From NCBI RefSeq assembly GCF_965221685.1, contig NZ_OZ244907.1: a DNA stretch of 64,000 bases; one strand, 5' to 3'. Position 1 is the first letter of the stretch; each line of letters opens with the position of its first letter. Shown in pieces: positions 27,594 to 36,497 of the stretch. A program made the translations under genes and the position numbers. Below the pieces are notes generated by a model. That model made no database searches and had not been told where the DNA came from. It saw only the letters and a program-made list of their open reading frames with translations. This DNA is from Palauibacter sp022826685 (GTDB taxonomy: Bacteria > Gemmatimonadota > Gemmatimonadetes > Palauibacterales > Palauibacteraceae).

Positions 27594-28829
27594 ATGAAGC
27601 GATACAGGATGAATCGACTGTCACGCGCGGCGACCGCGGCCGGCGTCGCGGCCGCCCTTTGCCTGTCATGCGAGTCGGCGCCGACGGGCCGGGACCGCCT
27701 CCTCGATGCCGCCGCCGCCATCGAGCGGCTTTCGAGCCTTGCGTACGAGTATGCGTACGAGGGGACCGGGAGCGCCGCGGGATCCTACACCGGGAGGGTG
27801 CGGCTGCTCAGGGCCGAGGGCGAACCCTCGGTCTACTGGGCCGAGCTTCGGCCGTCGCCGTCATGGACGCCCGATGCGCAGCCCGACGAACCGGCACCCG
27901 GCGACGCTCCCGACGAGACGCCCGCCGAGGCGCCCGCGCTCATCGTGTCTGGAGGAGGCGATTACGTCGCGGCCCGCGACGAGGCGCTGGCCCGGTTCAG
28001 TCACGGGACGGTCTCGGGGGGCTCCGGCCATCTCGTGGCCAACGCCCCCTTCGCGGTACTCTCGGCGTTCACGGATCCGCAGCCGTTCCAGGCGGAACTC
28101 GCGAGCGGCCTGGAACTCGTGAGCCGGGAGACGATCGGCGGCGTCCTGTGCGATGTGCTGCGCGGAAGGACGACCGAGTTCGGATCCGCGCAGGTGTGGT
28201 GGCACATCGGGGTCGAGGATGACCTGCCCCGCGCCTTCCGCTGGGAGGCGGATGACGGAAGCGGGACCCTCGCCTTCGAGATCCGCAGCATTCTCGTCGA
28301 CGCGAGACTCACGCCCGATCAGCTCGCGATCCGCATGGACCTCCTCGATCCGGCGAGCGAAGTCATCGACGAGGACGCGCGGCGGATCGAACCCGGCGTT
28401 CCGGCGCCCGACTGGACGCTCGAAACGGAAGCGGGCTCGTCCCTCCGCCTCACGGATCTGCGCGGGGACATCGTCGTGCTGAGTTTCGTGGCGAGCTGGT
28501 GCGCCCCCTGTCGGGACCTCGCCGCCGCGTACGCCGCCGTCACGGAGCGGTGGACGGCGGAGGGCGTTCGGTTCCTCAACCTCAGCGCGTGGGAAAGTCC
28601 CGAAGTCGATCCCGGCACGGTCGTGCGCGAATGGGGGCTCGACGCCCCCCTCCTCCTGCGCGCGGAGCGGATCGCTTACGACTACAAGCTCGCCTCGGTT
28701 CCGGCCCTCTTCGTGGTGGATGCCGCGGGGGATCTTGCGCTCGTCCGGAACCCGACGCTCGCGGATCCCGAGGCTCAGGCCGGCGAACTCGAGCGGACGC
28801 TCCGGTCCCTCATCGACGCGGATCCCTGA
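27594..28829 (+). CDS. Exported thioredoxin-like (TlpA/redoxin) lipoprotein
   Basis: This 411-residue protein has a lipoprotein-type signal (ATAAGVAAALCLSCES). Residues about 25-265 are a DUF2092/outer-membrane-lipoprotein-like beta domain (for example GGVLCDVLRGRTTEFG and AQVWWHIGVEDDLPR), and residues about 280-411 form a thioredoxin fold with the active-site SWCAPCRDL and the cis-Pro in YKLASVPALFVVD. It should act as a periplasmic thiol:disulfide reductase or in cytochrome c maturation, tethered to the membrane. The fusion of the beta domain to a redoxin is known in soil and marine bacteria. It is divergent from the GH109-like gene. Confidence 0.82.
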   Translation: MKRYRMNRLSRAATAAGVAAALCLSCESAPTGRDRLLDAAAAIERLSSLAYEYAYEGTGSAAGSYTGRVRLLRAEGEPSVYWAELRPSPSWTPDAQPDEPAPGDAPDETPAEAPALIVSGGGDYVAARDEALARFSHGTVSGGSGHLVANAPFAVLSAFTDPQPFQAELASGLELVSRETIGGVLCDVLRGRTTEFGSAQVWWHIGVEDDLPRAFRWEADDGSGTLAFEIRSILVDARLTPDQLAIRMDLLDPASEVIDEDARRIEPGVPAPDWTLETEAGSSLRLTDLRGDIVVLSFVASWCAPCRDLAAAYAAVTERWTAEGVRFLNLSAWESPEVDPGTVVREWGLDAPLLLRAERIAYDYKLASVPALFVVDAAGDLALVRNPTLADPEAQAGELERTLRSLIDADP

Positions 28830-28847
28830 CCGCCCGACCGCGAAACC

Positions 28848-30272
28848 CTACTTGTCGATCGGCAGCCCGCTGGGCACGGCCGCCGGCGCCAGGTGCGACA
28901 GGTCGCGCGCCGCGTCGTCCGTCAGCGACTCGAGGAAGGCGACGAGGTCGTCCGCCTCCGCGTCGTCGAAGCCGATCGGGATCAGGATCGTGTCCCGCGT
29001 CGCGAGGATCTCGTCGAAGTTGTTCAGCAGCGTGCCCCGCAGTTCGGGATCCACCTGCGACACGTCATAGTCCCGGAGCCGAGTGTCGATGCTGTCGTAG
29101 TGGACGACGATCGCCTTCAGCGTGGCGAACTGGCCGGCGTGACCGTACGGCCCCGTGAGTTCGACGTTCCGCATCGGCGGCGTCTTGAAGAGCCTCCGGT
29201 GCGCCGGATCTCCCGTCACCCGCTCGCGCCCGAAGTCGTCGTTCCCGCCCGGCCCGTCCCCCAGCCCGGGTCCGATCTGCGGGATGGCCGCGTTGTGGTG
29301 TTCGTTGTTGCGGTCGTCGAACTGGTCCGTCTCGTGACAGTGCATGCAGCGGATCGTCATGAAGCTCTTCGCGCCGCGCAGCGCCGCATCGCTGAGCTGG
29401 TCGTTGTCCCCCTTCAGGAACCGGTCCCACGGGGTGTCGATGAAGGTGAGTTGGGCCACGTAGAAGCCCGCGATCGCGTTCGCCGCGTGCGCGAAGGACA
29501 TGTCGTCGAACGCCGTGCCGGGGTACGCGGCTTCGAACAGGTCCCGGTACTCCCCGATCTCACCCAGCCGTGCCATGAGCGCCGCCCACACGCCCGTGAA
29601 GTCGTCATCGTCCAGCGCCGCCAGTTCGTTGTCCTCGCCGAAGCCGCGCATCTCCTTGCGCCGCAGCACGGGGATCATGGGCTGCGCCGACAGCGCCCCG
29701 AACTCGAACACCGCCTGCATCTCCGGCGTCAGTTGATCCCCGGCCTCCGTCGAGATCGATCCGTCCTCCAGTTCCTCGACGAACCCGTCCCAGAAGAACT
29801 GCGTCGAGAGATGGAGGTTGAAGAGCGCAGGCGAGTTGCGGGGGATGAACTCGCCTTCGGGGTGCGTCCGGTTCGGGCCCAGCCCTCGTCCCCCGACGCC
29901 GATCGAGAGCGACCGGCCATCCCCCAGCGCGAAGCTGGGGAGGTGGCAGGACATGCAGGAGATGTCCCGGTTCCCGCCCAGGATCCGGTCGAAGGCCAGC
30001 GCGCGCCCCAGTTCGACGAGTTCCGGCCGCACGGAGGGCGGCGGCTCGAGCGGGTCGAGGTTCCGGTGGTCCGCGAGCAGGCGCACCGTGTCGATGAGCA
30101 TCGCCCGCACGACCTCCGGAGGAGGAGGCGGCGGGGGCGGCGGTTCCGGCGGAGGCGCGGGCGGGGGCGGCGGCGGGACAGGCGGCGTGACGGAGCCGTC
30201 CCCGCAGGCCGCAAGGCCAAGGAGGATTCCGGCGGCCACGAAGGCGAGCGCCTTCCGAGTGCGATTCAGCAT
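28848..30272 (-). CDS. Di-haem cytochrome c peroxidase (CcpA/MauG family) lipoprotein
   Basis: The 474-residue protein has a lipobox signal (AAGILLGLAACGDG), a polyproline linker (residues about 30-53) and a di-haem peroxidase domain. Haem sites are CMSCH at about 106-110 and CMHCH near residue 310. The conserved RNSPALFN, FFWDGFVEELEDG and FKTPPMRNVELTGPYGHAG segments match the family, which reduces hydrogen peroxide or modifies proteins in the periplasm. A cupredoxin lipoprotein with a similar linker lies 38 bases upstream on the same strand and is a natural electron donor. Both are probably surface- or membrane-tethered. Confidence 0.9.
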   Translation of the reverse strand: MLNRTRKALAFVAAGILLGLAACGDGSVTPPVPPPPPPAPPPEPPPPPPPPPEVVRAMLIDTVRLLADHRNLDPLEPPPSVRPELVELGRALAFDRILGGNRDISCMSCHLPSFALGDGRSLSIGVGGRGLGPNRTHPEGEFIPRNSPALFNLHLSTQFFWDGFVEELEDGSISTEAGDQLTPEMQAVFEFGALSAQPMIPVLRRKEMRGFGEDNELAALDDDDFTGVWAALMARLGEIGEYRDLFEAAYPGTAFDDMSFAHAANAIAGFYVAQLTFIDTPWDRFLKGDNDQLSDAALRGAKSFMTIRCMHCHETDQFDDRNNEHHNAAIPQIGPGLGDGPGGNDDFGRERVTGDPAHRRLFKTPPMRNVELTGPYGHAGQFATLKAIVVHYDSIDTRLRDYDVSQVDPELRGTLLNNFDEILATRDTILIPIGFDDAEADDLVAFLESLTDDAARDLSHLAPAAVPSGLPIDK

Positions 30273-30310
30273 GAGAGAGATATATACACCGGGGTCGCGG
30301 AAAGCTCCCG

Positions 30311-30808
30311 TCAGGGACTTTCCACGGTGATTCGCACATCCATCATGTACTCGTGGTAGCGGCAGAAGAACACGTACTCGCCTTCAATCCTCGGGCGGTA
30401 CTCCCAGATCGTGCCCGGCCGCAGGTCGTCGCTGTCCACTGCGTTCGCGCCCTCGGGGACCTTGCTGAACTCCACCCGGTGGATGTTCGTGCCGTTCTGC
30501 GTCCATGTGATCACCGCGTGCCGCTTCACCGTCACCTGGGCTTCCTGATCGTGATTCCCGTCGGGGTCGACGAACGTGTCGTCCAGGATGTCGAAGTTCG
30601 CATCCGACCCGAAGGGCGCCTCCACTCGCGTCGGCGGGGGTGGGGGCGGGGGAGGAGGCGGCGGGGGAGGAGGCGTCCCGGCCGGCGGAGGCGGGGGAGG
30701 CGGAGGCGGCTCGATGGGCGTACCGACCGGGCCCTCGCCCGAACCGCCACCCCCACAATTGAGGGCGATGCCCATCGCGAACAGCAGGGCTGGCCAACGA
30801 CCCTTCAT
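30311..30808 (-). CDS. Cupredoxin-domain lipoprotein with polyproline linker
   Basis: The 165-residue product has a lipobox signal (FAMGIALNCGGGG), a long linker with runs of 9 and 14 prolines (residues about 33-60), and a blue-copper domain. Copper ligands are visible as His in NGTNIHRVEF and Cys-His-Met in YVFFCRYHEYMM, the type 1 site order. It should carry electrons at the periplasmic face. A strong AGGAGG seven bases before ATG 30808 fixes the start. It lies upstream of the di-haem peroxidase in the same direction, so the two likely form an electron-donor/peroxidase pair. Confidence 0.87.
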   Translation of the reverse strand: MKGRWPALLFAMGIALNCGGGGSGEGPVGTPIEPPPPPPPPPAGTPPPPPPPPPPPPPPTRVEAPFGSDANFDILDDTFVDPDGNHDQEAQVTVKRHAVITWTQNGTNIHRVEFSKVPEGANAVDSDDLRPGTIWEYRPRIEGEYVFFCRYHEYMMDVRITVESP

Positions 30809-30945
30809 TCAAGACCCTCCTGGGCGTACCTCTCCCACGATCCGACCTGAAAAAATGAAACGGCGCGCGTGCCTCAGGCAAGCTCCGTCCCGTCACCGGC
30901 GCCCCGCCGTTGCTGCGAAGCCTGATCCGTTCAAGATTCGCCGGC

Positions 30946-31767
30946 ATGCGAACCTTACCCAAAATCCGTCCGGTGACACCCATCATCGGCGCCGAGGTCG
31001 ACGGCGTGGACCTCGCCGCCCTCGATGATGACAGTTTCGAGACCATCCGCGATGCGTTGATGGCGCACTGCGTCCTCTTCTTCCGGGACCAGGACATCTC
31101 CATCGAGAGCCAGAAGGCGCTGGGGGCCCGGTTCGGGGAACTCGTCGAGCACCCCAACGAGCCCGGCATCGCGGGACATCCGGAGGTGTTCCGGATCCAT
31201 GCGGACGAGAACTCGGTGCGGGCGACCGGGGAGCGCTGGCATTCGGATGTGTCGTGCGACCCCATGCCGCCGATGGGTTCGATCCTCCGCCTGCACACGG
31301 TGCCCAGGAGCGGCGGCGACACGCTGTTCGCGAACATGTACGCCGCCTACGAGGCGCTGTCGGACCGCATGAAGGCGCTGCTCGATGGCCTCACGGCGAT
31401 CCACGATGGCGGCCCGTTCTACCGGGAGGTCAACCGCCTCATCGGGCGCGACGACGGGGGCCGCTCCTACCCGTCGGCGGAACACCCCATCGTCCGCACG
31501 CACCCCGTGACGGGGCGGAAGGCGCTGTTCGTGAACGAGATGTTCACGGTCCGCATCGTGGATCTCCCTCGGGGCGAGAGCATCGGGCTGCTCGACTTCC
31601 TCTTCCGGCACGTGCAGCGGCCGGATTTCCACTGCCGCTTCCGGTGGCGCCCGCATTCCGTCGCTTTCTGGGACAACCGCTGCACGCAGCACCACGCGAT
31701 CTGGGACTACTTCCCTGCCGTGCGCTCCGGCTACCGCGTCACCATCCGCGGCGAACGCCCCGTCTAG
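30946..31767 (+). CDS. TauD/TfdA family Fe(II)/2-oxoglutarate dioxygenase
   Basis: The 273-residue enzyme carries the iron facial triad as HxD in ERWHSDVSCD near residue 99 and the distal His in RCTQHHAIWDY near residue 250; the 2-oxoglutarate Arg is in YRVTIRGERP close to the C-terminus. Related enzymes hydroxylate taurine, 2,4-D, or other small acids and release sulfite, aldehydes or similar products. Nothing adjacent (no taurine importer) narrows the substrate. I chose ATG 30946 over TTG 30910; neither has a strong ribosome site. It diverges from the cupredoxin gene. Confidence 0.87.
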   Translation: MRTLPKIRPVTPIIGAEVDGVDLAALDDDSFETIRDALMAHCVLFFRDQDISIESQKALGARFGELVEHPNEPGIAGHPEVFRIHADENSVRATGERWHSDVSCDPMPPMGSILRLHTVPRSGGDTLFANMYAAYEALSDRMKALLDGLTAIHDGGPFYREVNRLIGRDDGGRSYPSAEHPIVRTHPVTGRKALFVNEMFTVRIVDLPRGESIGLLDFLFRHVQRPDFHCRFRWRPHSVAFWDNRCTQHHAIWDYFPAVRSGYRVTIRGERPV

Positions 31768-31790
31768 CCGATCTTCACAGCCGGGCCGAC

Positions 31791-31815
31791 CGGGCGTACG
31801 ATGGTCGTACGCCCG
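31791..31815. terminator. Perfect 11-bp hairpin after the dioxygenase gene
   Basis: CGGGCGTACGA at 31791-31801 and TCGTACGCCCG at 31805-31815 form an 11-bp perfect stem with a three-base loop (TGG), between the dioxygenase stop and the amidohydrolase start. No T-tract follows, so it is either a GC-rich terminator of the kind used in high-GC bacteria, a transcript stabilizer, or an operator dyad. Only the symmetry is certain. Confidence 0.5.
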
Positions 31816-31856
31816 CTCCAGAGACGTGGCGAGCGACCTCCACAGGAGTCCGGATC

Positions 31857-33173
31857 ATGGAGAAACGCACTTCGCTTTCGCTGACCGTGCTCGCCCTGGC
31901 GGCAACTCTCGGGGCGTGCAGCGCCGATCCCGAGACCTCATCCCCGGAGGCGGCCGAGACGTCGGCGCTGGCGGTCGTCGGCGCGACGGTCATCGATGGA
32001 TCCGGGGCGGATCCCATGCCTGACGCGACGGTCGTGGTTCGGGACGGGCGCATCGAGTCCGTGGGACCGTCGGCGGAGATCGAGGTTCCGGCGGACGCCG
32101 AGATCCTCGACGCGGCCGGCAAGTACCTCGTCCCAGGTCTCATCAACGCGCACGGCCATGTGGGTGCGACCCTCGGACTCGAAGGCGGGCACTACTCGCG
32201 GGACAACGTTCTGCGCCAGCTCGAGCTGTACGCGAGCTACGGAGTGACGACCGTCGTCAGCCTCGGCGGGGACGAACCCGCCGGCGTCGAAGTGCGCGAC
32301 GAGCAGGACACGCCATCCCTCGACCGGGCCCGGCTCTACGTGGCGGGTGCCGTGGTGGCGGGGATCACGCCGGGGGCCGCGCTCGAGATGGTGAGCGGGA
32401 ACGCGGCGATGGGGGTCGACTTCATCAAGATCCGGGTCGACGACAACCTCGGGAGCACGTACAAGATGACGCCGGACGTGTACGAGGCGGTGATCGCCGG
32501 GGCGCACGAACTCGGCCTTCCGGTTGCGGCGCACCTCTTCTATCTCGAGGACGCGCACGGGCTGCTCGACGTGGATGTGGACTTCATCGTGCACAGCGTC
32601 CGCGACCGGGACGTGGACGACGCGCTCGCGGCACGGCTCGTCGAAGCCGATGTCTGCTACTCGCCGACGCTGACGCGCGAGGTCTCGACCTTCGTGTACG
32701 AGAGCGAACCGGAGTTCTTCTCCGATCCCTTCTTCCTCGCCTCGGCGGAGCCGGCCGTGCTCGAAGCCCTCCGTACCCCCGAGAGCATGGCGCGCTACCG
32801 CGAGAGCGAGTCGGCCCAGCGCTACAAGGAGGCGCTAGCGCAGGCCCAGGAGAACCTCGGCGCGCTGTCCGACGCCGGCGTCACGATCGCGATGGGCACG
32901 GACACCGGCCCGCCCGCCCGCTTCCAGGGCTACTTCGAGCACATGGAACTCGCGCTCATGGCGGAGTCGGGCATGTCGCCGATGGAGATCCTCGTCGCCT
33001 CCACGGGCGACGCGGCGCGCTGCACGGGGCTGGACGATGTCGGCACGATCGAGGCCGGCAAGTGGGCGGACCTCATTCTCCTCGACGCGGATCCGCTTGA
33101 AGGCGTCGACAACCTGCGCGCGATCGAGTCCGTCTGGATCGCCGGCAACGAGGTGCCTTCCGTCTCCGGCTAG
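31857..33173 (+). CDS. Amidohydrolase family lipoprotein
   Basis: The 438-residue product has a lipobox signal (LTVLALAATLGACSAD) and an amidohydrolase metal-dependent hydrolase fold. Metal-binding HxH is GLINAHGHVGA near residue 97; later His residues occur in PVAAHLFYLED and FIVHSV, and the terminal Asp is in IAMGTDTG near residue 347. The composite C-terminal domain GTIEAGKWADLILLDADP is typical of imidazolonepropionase/prolidase-like members. It probably hydrolyses a peptide-like or cyclic amide substrate on the periplasmic side. An AGGAG is seven bases before the ATG. It overlaps by 4 bases, tail to tail, with the ligase gene downstream. Confidence 0.88.
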   Translation: MEKRTSLSLTVLALAATLGACSADPETSSPEAAETSALAVVGATVIDGSGADPMPDATVVVRDGRIESVGPSAEIEVPADAEILDAAGKYLVPGLINAHGHVGATLGLEGGHYSRDNVLRQLELYASYGVTTVVSLGGDEPAGVEVRDEQDTPSLDRARLYVAGAVVAGITPGAALEMVSGNAAMGVDFIKIRVDDNLGSTYKMTPDVYEAVIAGAHELGLPVAAHLFYLEDAHGLLDVDVDFIVHSVRDRDVDDALAARLVEADVCYSPTLTREVSTFVYESEPEFFSDPFFLASAEPAVLEALRTPESMARYRESESAQRYKEALAQAQENLGALSDAGVTIAMGTDTGPPARFQGYFEHMELALMAESGMSPMEILVASTGDAARCTGLDDVGTIEAGKWADLILLDADPLEGVDNLRAIESVWIAGNEVPSVSG

Positions 33174-34417
33174 CTCCGTTCGCGCAGGTCGACGATCGGG
33201 GGGGCGTCCTCGGGGATCGTGTCCGGCTCGACCGCGCGAACTTCCACGCGGAGCCGGGTCGCGTCCCTGAGTCGGGCGGCGAGTTCGTCGAGGTCCGGCG
33301 GCCGGCTCGGGGTGGCCTCGACGGAGACGGTGAGCACGTCGCGATGGTCCTCCTCCGTGACCGCCCCCTGATAGCGCCGAACGCCGGGCGCGCCGCGAAG
33401 CGCCTCGGCCAGTTGCCGCGGATGGACGAACATGCCCCGCACCTTCACGCCCTCGCCGGTCCGGCCCAGGAAGCCCGCCAGTCGGGGTGAGGTCCGGCCG
33501 CAATTGCACGCGTCCGACCGGAACGTCGACAGGTCGCCGGTGCCGAAGCGGACGAGCGGGTAGACCGGGTTGGCGCTCGTGACGACGACCTCCCCCGGTT
33601 CGCCGGGCTCGCACGGCTCGCGCGTGCCGGGGTCCAGCACCTCGACGACGACGCCCGGCGCGACGTGCCAGCCGTCCTTCGCGTCGCACTCGTAGCCGAT
33701 GGCCCCGGCGTCGGCGGTCCCGTAGGCCTGAAAGACGGAGACTCCGTGGCCCTCCTCCAGCAGCCTGCGGAGATCGAGTGGCAGGGGCGCTCCGCTGACG
33801 AGCGCACGGCGGAAGGTTGCCCGGATCCCGTCTTCCCTCCCCCGCTCCAGCAGAGTCAGCAGGAACTGCGGTGTCCCCACGTAGCCGGTGGCGCCGAGTT
33901 GCGACGCGAAGGCGGCCTGCGCCGCGGTGTTCCCCACCCCGCCCGGCACGACGACGCACCCCACCGCCCGCAGCCCCGCATCCATCATGTGGCCGCCCGG
34001 AGTCATGTGATACGAGAACGTGTTGAGCACGATGTCGTCGCGCTCGAACCCCGCCGCGCGGAAGGCCGGGGCCATGCGCCAGTAGTCCGCCCGCTGGCCC
34101 TCCGGGTCGTTGATCGGACCGGGAGACCGGTGGATGCGCCGGAGGACGCCGAGATCCACGCCCAGCATCCCGCCGAAGGGAGGTTGGGCCGCCTGCAGCT
34201 CCGGCAGGTCATCCTTTGCCAGGACCGCCACGTCCCGCAGGCCCGCCACGCCGCGCGGCTCGGGGTGAGCGATCCCGGCCTCCCGGAGGCGGACTCCGGC
34301 TTCCCCGCTGCGCTCGAGAGCCAGGCGGACGGCTTCATCCGCCAGCCTGTCCTGCGCCGCTGGCCAGTCCGGCGGCGCTTCCGCGGCATCCAGGGGACGA
34401 CGCCCCACCGCGCTCAC
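33170..34417 (-). CDS. Phenylacetate-CoA ligase-like adenylating enzyme
   Basis: The 415-residue protein matches the PaaK branch of AMP-forming ligases: residues ALVSGAPLP then VFQAYGTADAGAIGYECD (acyl-adenylate binding) near 210-230, and VRFGTGDLST and GRTGEGVKVRGMFVHPRQL in the C-terminal part. Such enzymes activate aryl acetates or related acids with ATP and CoA. It starts at GTG 34417, overlapping the livF stop as GTGA. Being the last gene of a branched-chain-type ABC importer operon, it probably activates the imported acid. The usual SGTTG P-loop is altered to a THE-like NTFSYHMTPGGHMMDAG segment typical of this branch. Confidence 0.85.
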   Translation of the reverse strand: MSAVGRRPLDAAEAPPDWPAAQDRLADEAVRLALERSGEAGVRLREAGIAHPEPRGVAGLRDVAVLAKDDLPELQAAQPPFGGMLGVDLGVLRRIHRSPGPINDPEGQRADYWRMAPAFRAAGFERDDIVLNTFSYHMTPGGHMMDAGLRAVGCVVVPGGVGNTAAQAAFASQLGATGYVGTPQFLLTLLERGREDGIRATFRRALVSGAPLPLDLRRLLEEGHGVSVFQAYGTADAGAIGYECDAKDGWHVAPGVVVEVLDPGTREPCEPGEPGEVVVTSANPVYPLVRFGTGDLSTFRSDACNCGRTSPRLAGFLGRTGEGVKVRGMFVHPRQLAEALRGAPGVRRYQGAVTEEDHRDVLTVSVEATPSRPPDLDELAARLRDATRLRVEVRAVEPDTIPEDAPPIVDLRERS

Positions 34418-35214
34418 GACAGCCACCGCTTGCGGCGGCGATAGTGCTTCACGTCGCGATACGAGCGCCGCCCGATCTCGCTCAGGCCGAGGTAGAACTC
34501 GCGCACGTCCTCGTTCTTCCGCAGCTCCTCCGCGGGACCCTCCAGCACCACGCGGCCCGACTCCATGATGTACCCGTAGTCCGCGACGGAGAGGGCGAGG
34601 CGCGCGTTCTGCTCGACGAGCAGGATGGTCGTGCCCTCCTCCTCGTTGATCCGCCGGATGATTCCGAAGATCTCCTGCACGAGAATCGGCGCGAGCCCCA
34701 GCGACGGCTCGTCGAGCAGCATGAGCCGCGGGCGGGCCATGAGCGCGCGCCCGAGGGCGAGCATCTGCTGCTCGCCGCCCGACAGGTAGCCCGCCCACTG
34801 GCGGCGGCGCTCGGCCAGACGCGGGAAATACCCGTACACCCGCTCCAGGTCCGCCGGCACGCCGGCGCGGTCCCTGCGCGTGTGGCCCCCCGCGAGAAGG
34901 TTCTCGTGCACGGTGAGGTGTTCGAACACGTGCCGCCCCTCGACGACCTGGAAGATGCCCCGGCGCACGATGCGATCCGCGGGAAGACCGTGAATCTCCT
35001 GTCCGTCGAAGCGGATCGATCCGTCCGTGACCTCGCCGTCCTCGACCTTGAGCAGACCCGAAATCGCCTTGAGCGTCGTTGTCTTCCCGGCCCCGTTCGA
35101 GCCGAGGAGGGCGATGATGTGCCCTTCCGGCACCTCCACGGAGAGTCCGCGCAGGACGAGGATGACGTCGTCGTAGAGGACCTCGACGCTGTTGAGTTCG
35201 AGCAACGCGCTCAC
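34414..35214 (-). CDS. livF: LivF-type ABC importer ATPase
   Basis: The 266-residue ATPase has Walker A LLGSNGAGKTTTLKAI near residue 40, signature LSGGEQQMLALGRAL near 143, Walker B LMLLDEPSLGLAP near 165 and an H-loop LVEQNARLALSVA, the LivF-specific form. It is one of two ATPases of a hydrophobic/branched-chain amino acid or aromatic acid importer. The C-terminal tail (SEIGRRSYRDVKHYRRRKRW) is longer and more basic than in E. coli LivF. It is overlapped by the ligase gene downstream and lies 13 bases after the binding-protein gene. Confidence 0.9.
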   Translation of the reverse strand: MSALLELNSVEVLYDDVILVLRGLSVEVPEGHIIALLGSNGAGKTTTLKAISGLLKVEDGEVTDGSIRFDGQEIHGLPADRIVRRGIFQVVEGRHVFEHLTVHENLLAGGHTRRDRAGVPADLERVYGYFPRLAERRRQWAGYLSGGEQQMLALGRALMARPRLMLLDEPSLGLAPILVQEIFGIIRRINEEEGTTILLVEQNARLALSVADYGYIMESGRVVLEGPAEELRKNEDVREFYLGLSEIGRRSYRDVKHYRRRKRWLS

Positions 35215-35227
35215 GCGCGCCCCCGGA

Positions 35228-36451
35228 TCACGGGGCGTCCGGTCCCCACGATGGCGCGGTCAGGACTTCCGTCATCGGGGTCCACCTTCCGTCTTCGGCG
35301 CGGAAGAGCCGGAGCCCCTTCGAACCGCGGTGGTCGCTCGGCGTGAAGGTGAGCGGCGGGCCGGCCCCCCCCGTGTCGAGCCCGTCGATCGTCTCCAGCG
35401 CCCGCCTGATGTTCTCTCCCGTCAAGTCCTCTCCCGCAGCGAGCGCCCGCCGGATCCCCTCGACGAACACCGCCATCGTCCACCACCCCTGCGTGTACGC
35501 GTTCGTCTTCTCCGCGTAGTCCTCGCCCCGGGACTCGAGGTAGCCGCGGATGTCCAGGATCCCCGGCACATCGTCGGTGAGCGGCGCCCACGGGATCGCC
35601 CCCACCACTCCTTCGGCCGCGTCCTCCGCCAGCCTCCACAGGAGCGCGTTGGCGCACCAGTTCAGGCACACGAAGGTCGCGTCGATCCCCAGTCCCCGCG
35701 CGTTCCGCAGAGCGACGGCCGCCGGCGCGGAGGTGTTCTGGAACACCACATACGTCGCGCCCGACTGCCCGATGCGGGAGAACTCCGCCGTGTAATCCGT
35801 CGCGCCGCGCGGCATCTCGTAGGGCGTGACGTCGACGCCGATCTCCCGCGCGTAGTCCTCGCCCCCCTGCGCCCACGGCGACAGGCCGAACGGACTCGCG
35901 TTGTGCATGAACGCGACCTGAGCGTTGCCTTCGCCGCCGTTCGCCCGGTGATCCTCCGCGATCCAGCGCAGCACGATCCTGAACTGGTCGCTGTAGCTCG
36001 TGGCCACGAGGAAGTTGTAGGGCGATTCGTGCGCGTCGCCGAGCACATGCGAGAGGGAGGCGGACGAGAACGGGATCCGGTCGTCTGTGATCCTGAGCCG
36101 GAGGGCCTCCGTGTCGCCCGTGCCCCAGCCCATGAAGATGAGGGCGCCCTCCTGCACGAACTGCGTGTAGAGCTGCTCCGCCCGGTCGACCTGGTAGCCG
36201 TAGTCCTGGTAGATGAGCCGGACCGGCCGGCCCTGGATGCCGCCCCGCGCGTTGAGCCAATCGACGTGTCCCCGCACCGCGTCGGCGTAATCGATCCCCA
36301 CGTCGGCCGTCGGACCCGTGAGGTCGAAGATGGCCGCGATCAGAATCTCGTCTTCCGCCCTCTCCTCCGAACCCCCGCACGCAGCGAGCACGAGAACCGT
36401 GGCCAGACATCCCGCGAGGGTGCAGGTGAAACCGGATCGGCTGGAGCGCAT
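35228..36451 (-). CDS. livK: LivK-type periplasmic binding lipoprotein
   Basis: The 407-residue protein has a lipobox signal (LATVLVLAACGGSE) and a two-lobe type I periplasmic binding fold, with ILIAAIFDLTGPTADVG as first strand and helix and a later GENIRRALETIDGLDTGG segment typical of amide/aromatic acid binding proteins. It captures the substrate and delivers it to the LivH/LivM channel. Its size is close to the urea, amide and aromatic acid binding subgroup rather than the smaller leucine-binding one. It is encoded between livM and livF. Confidence 0.88.
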   Translation of the reverse strand: MRSSRSGFTCTLAGCLATVLVLAACGGSEERAEDEILIAAIFDLTGPTADVGIDYADAVRGHVDWLNARGGIQGRPVRLIYQDYGYQVDRAEQLYTQFVQEGALIFMGWGTGDTEALRLRITDDRIPFSSASLSHVLGDAHESPYNFLVATSYSDQFRIVLRWIAEDHRANGGEGNAQVAFMHNASPFGLSPWAQGGEDYAREIGVDVTPYEMPRGATDYTAEFSRIGQSGATYVVFQNTSAPAAVALRNARGLGIDATFVCLNWCANALLWRLAEDAAEGVVGAIPWAPLTDDVPGILDIRGYLESRGEDYAEKTNAYTQGWWTMAVFVEGIRRALAAGEDLTGENIRRALETIDGLDTGGAGPPLTFTPSDHRGSKGLRLFRAEDGRWTPMTEVLTAPSWGPDAP

Positions 36452-36497
36452 ATCCCGAGACCCCTTCGTGTTCGTGAAGTTCGCCGACCTGGGGCGA

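Noticed and set aside
30576..31028. Plus-strand frame with long polyglycine runs
   Set aside because: It is the reverse complement of the polyproline linker of the cupredoxin lipoprotein.
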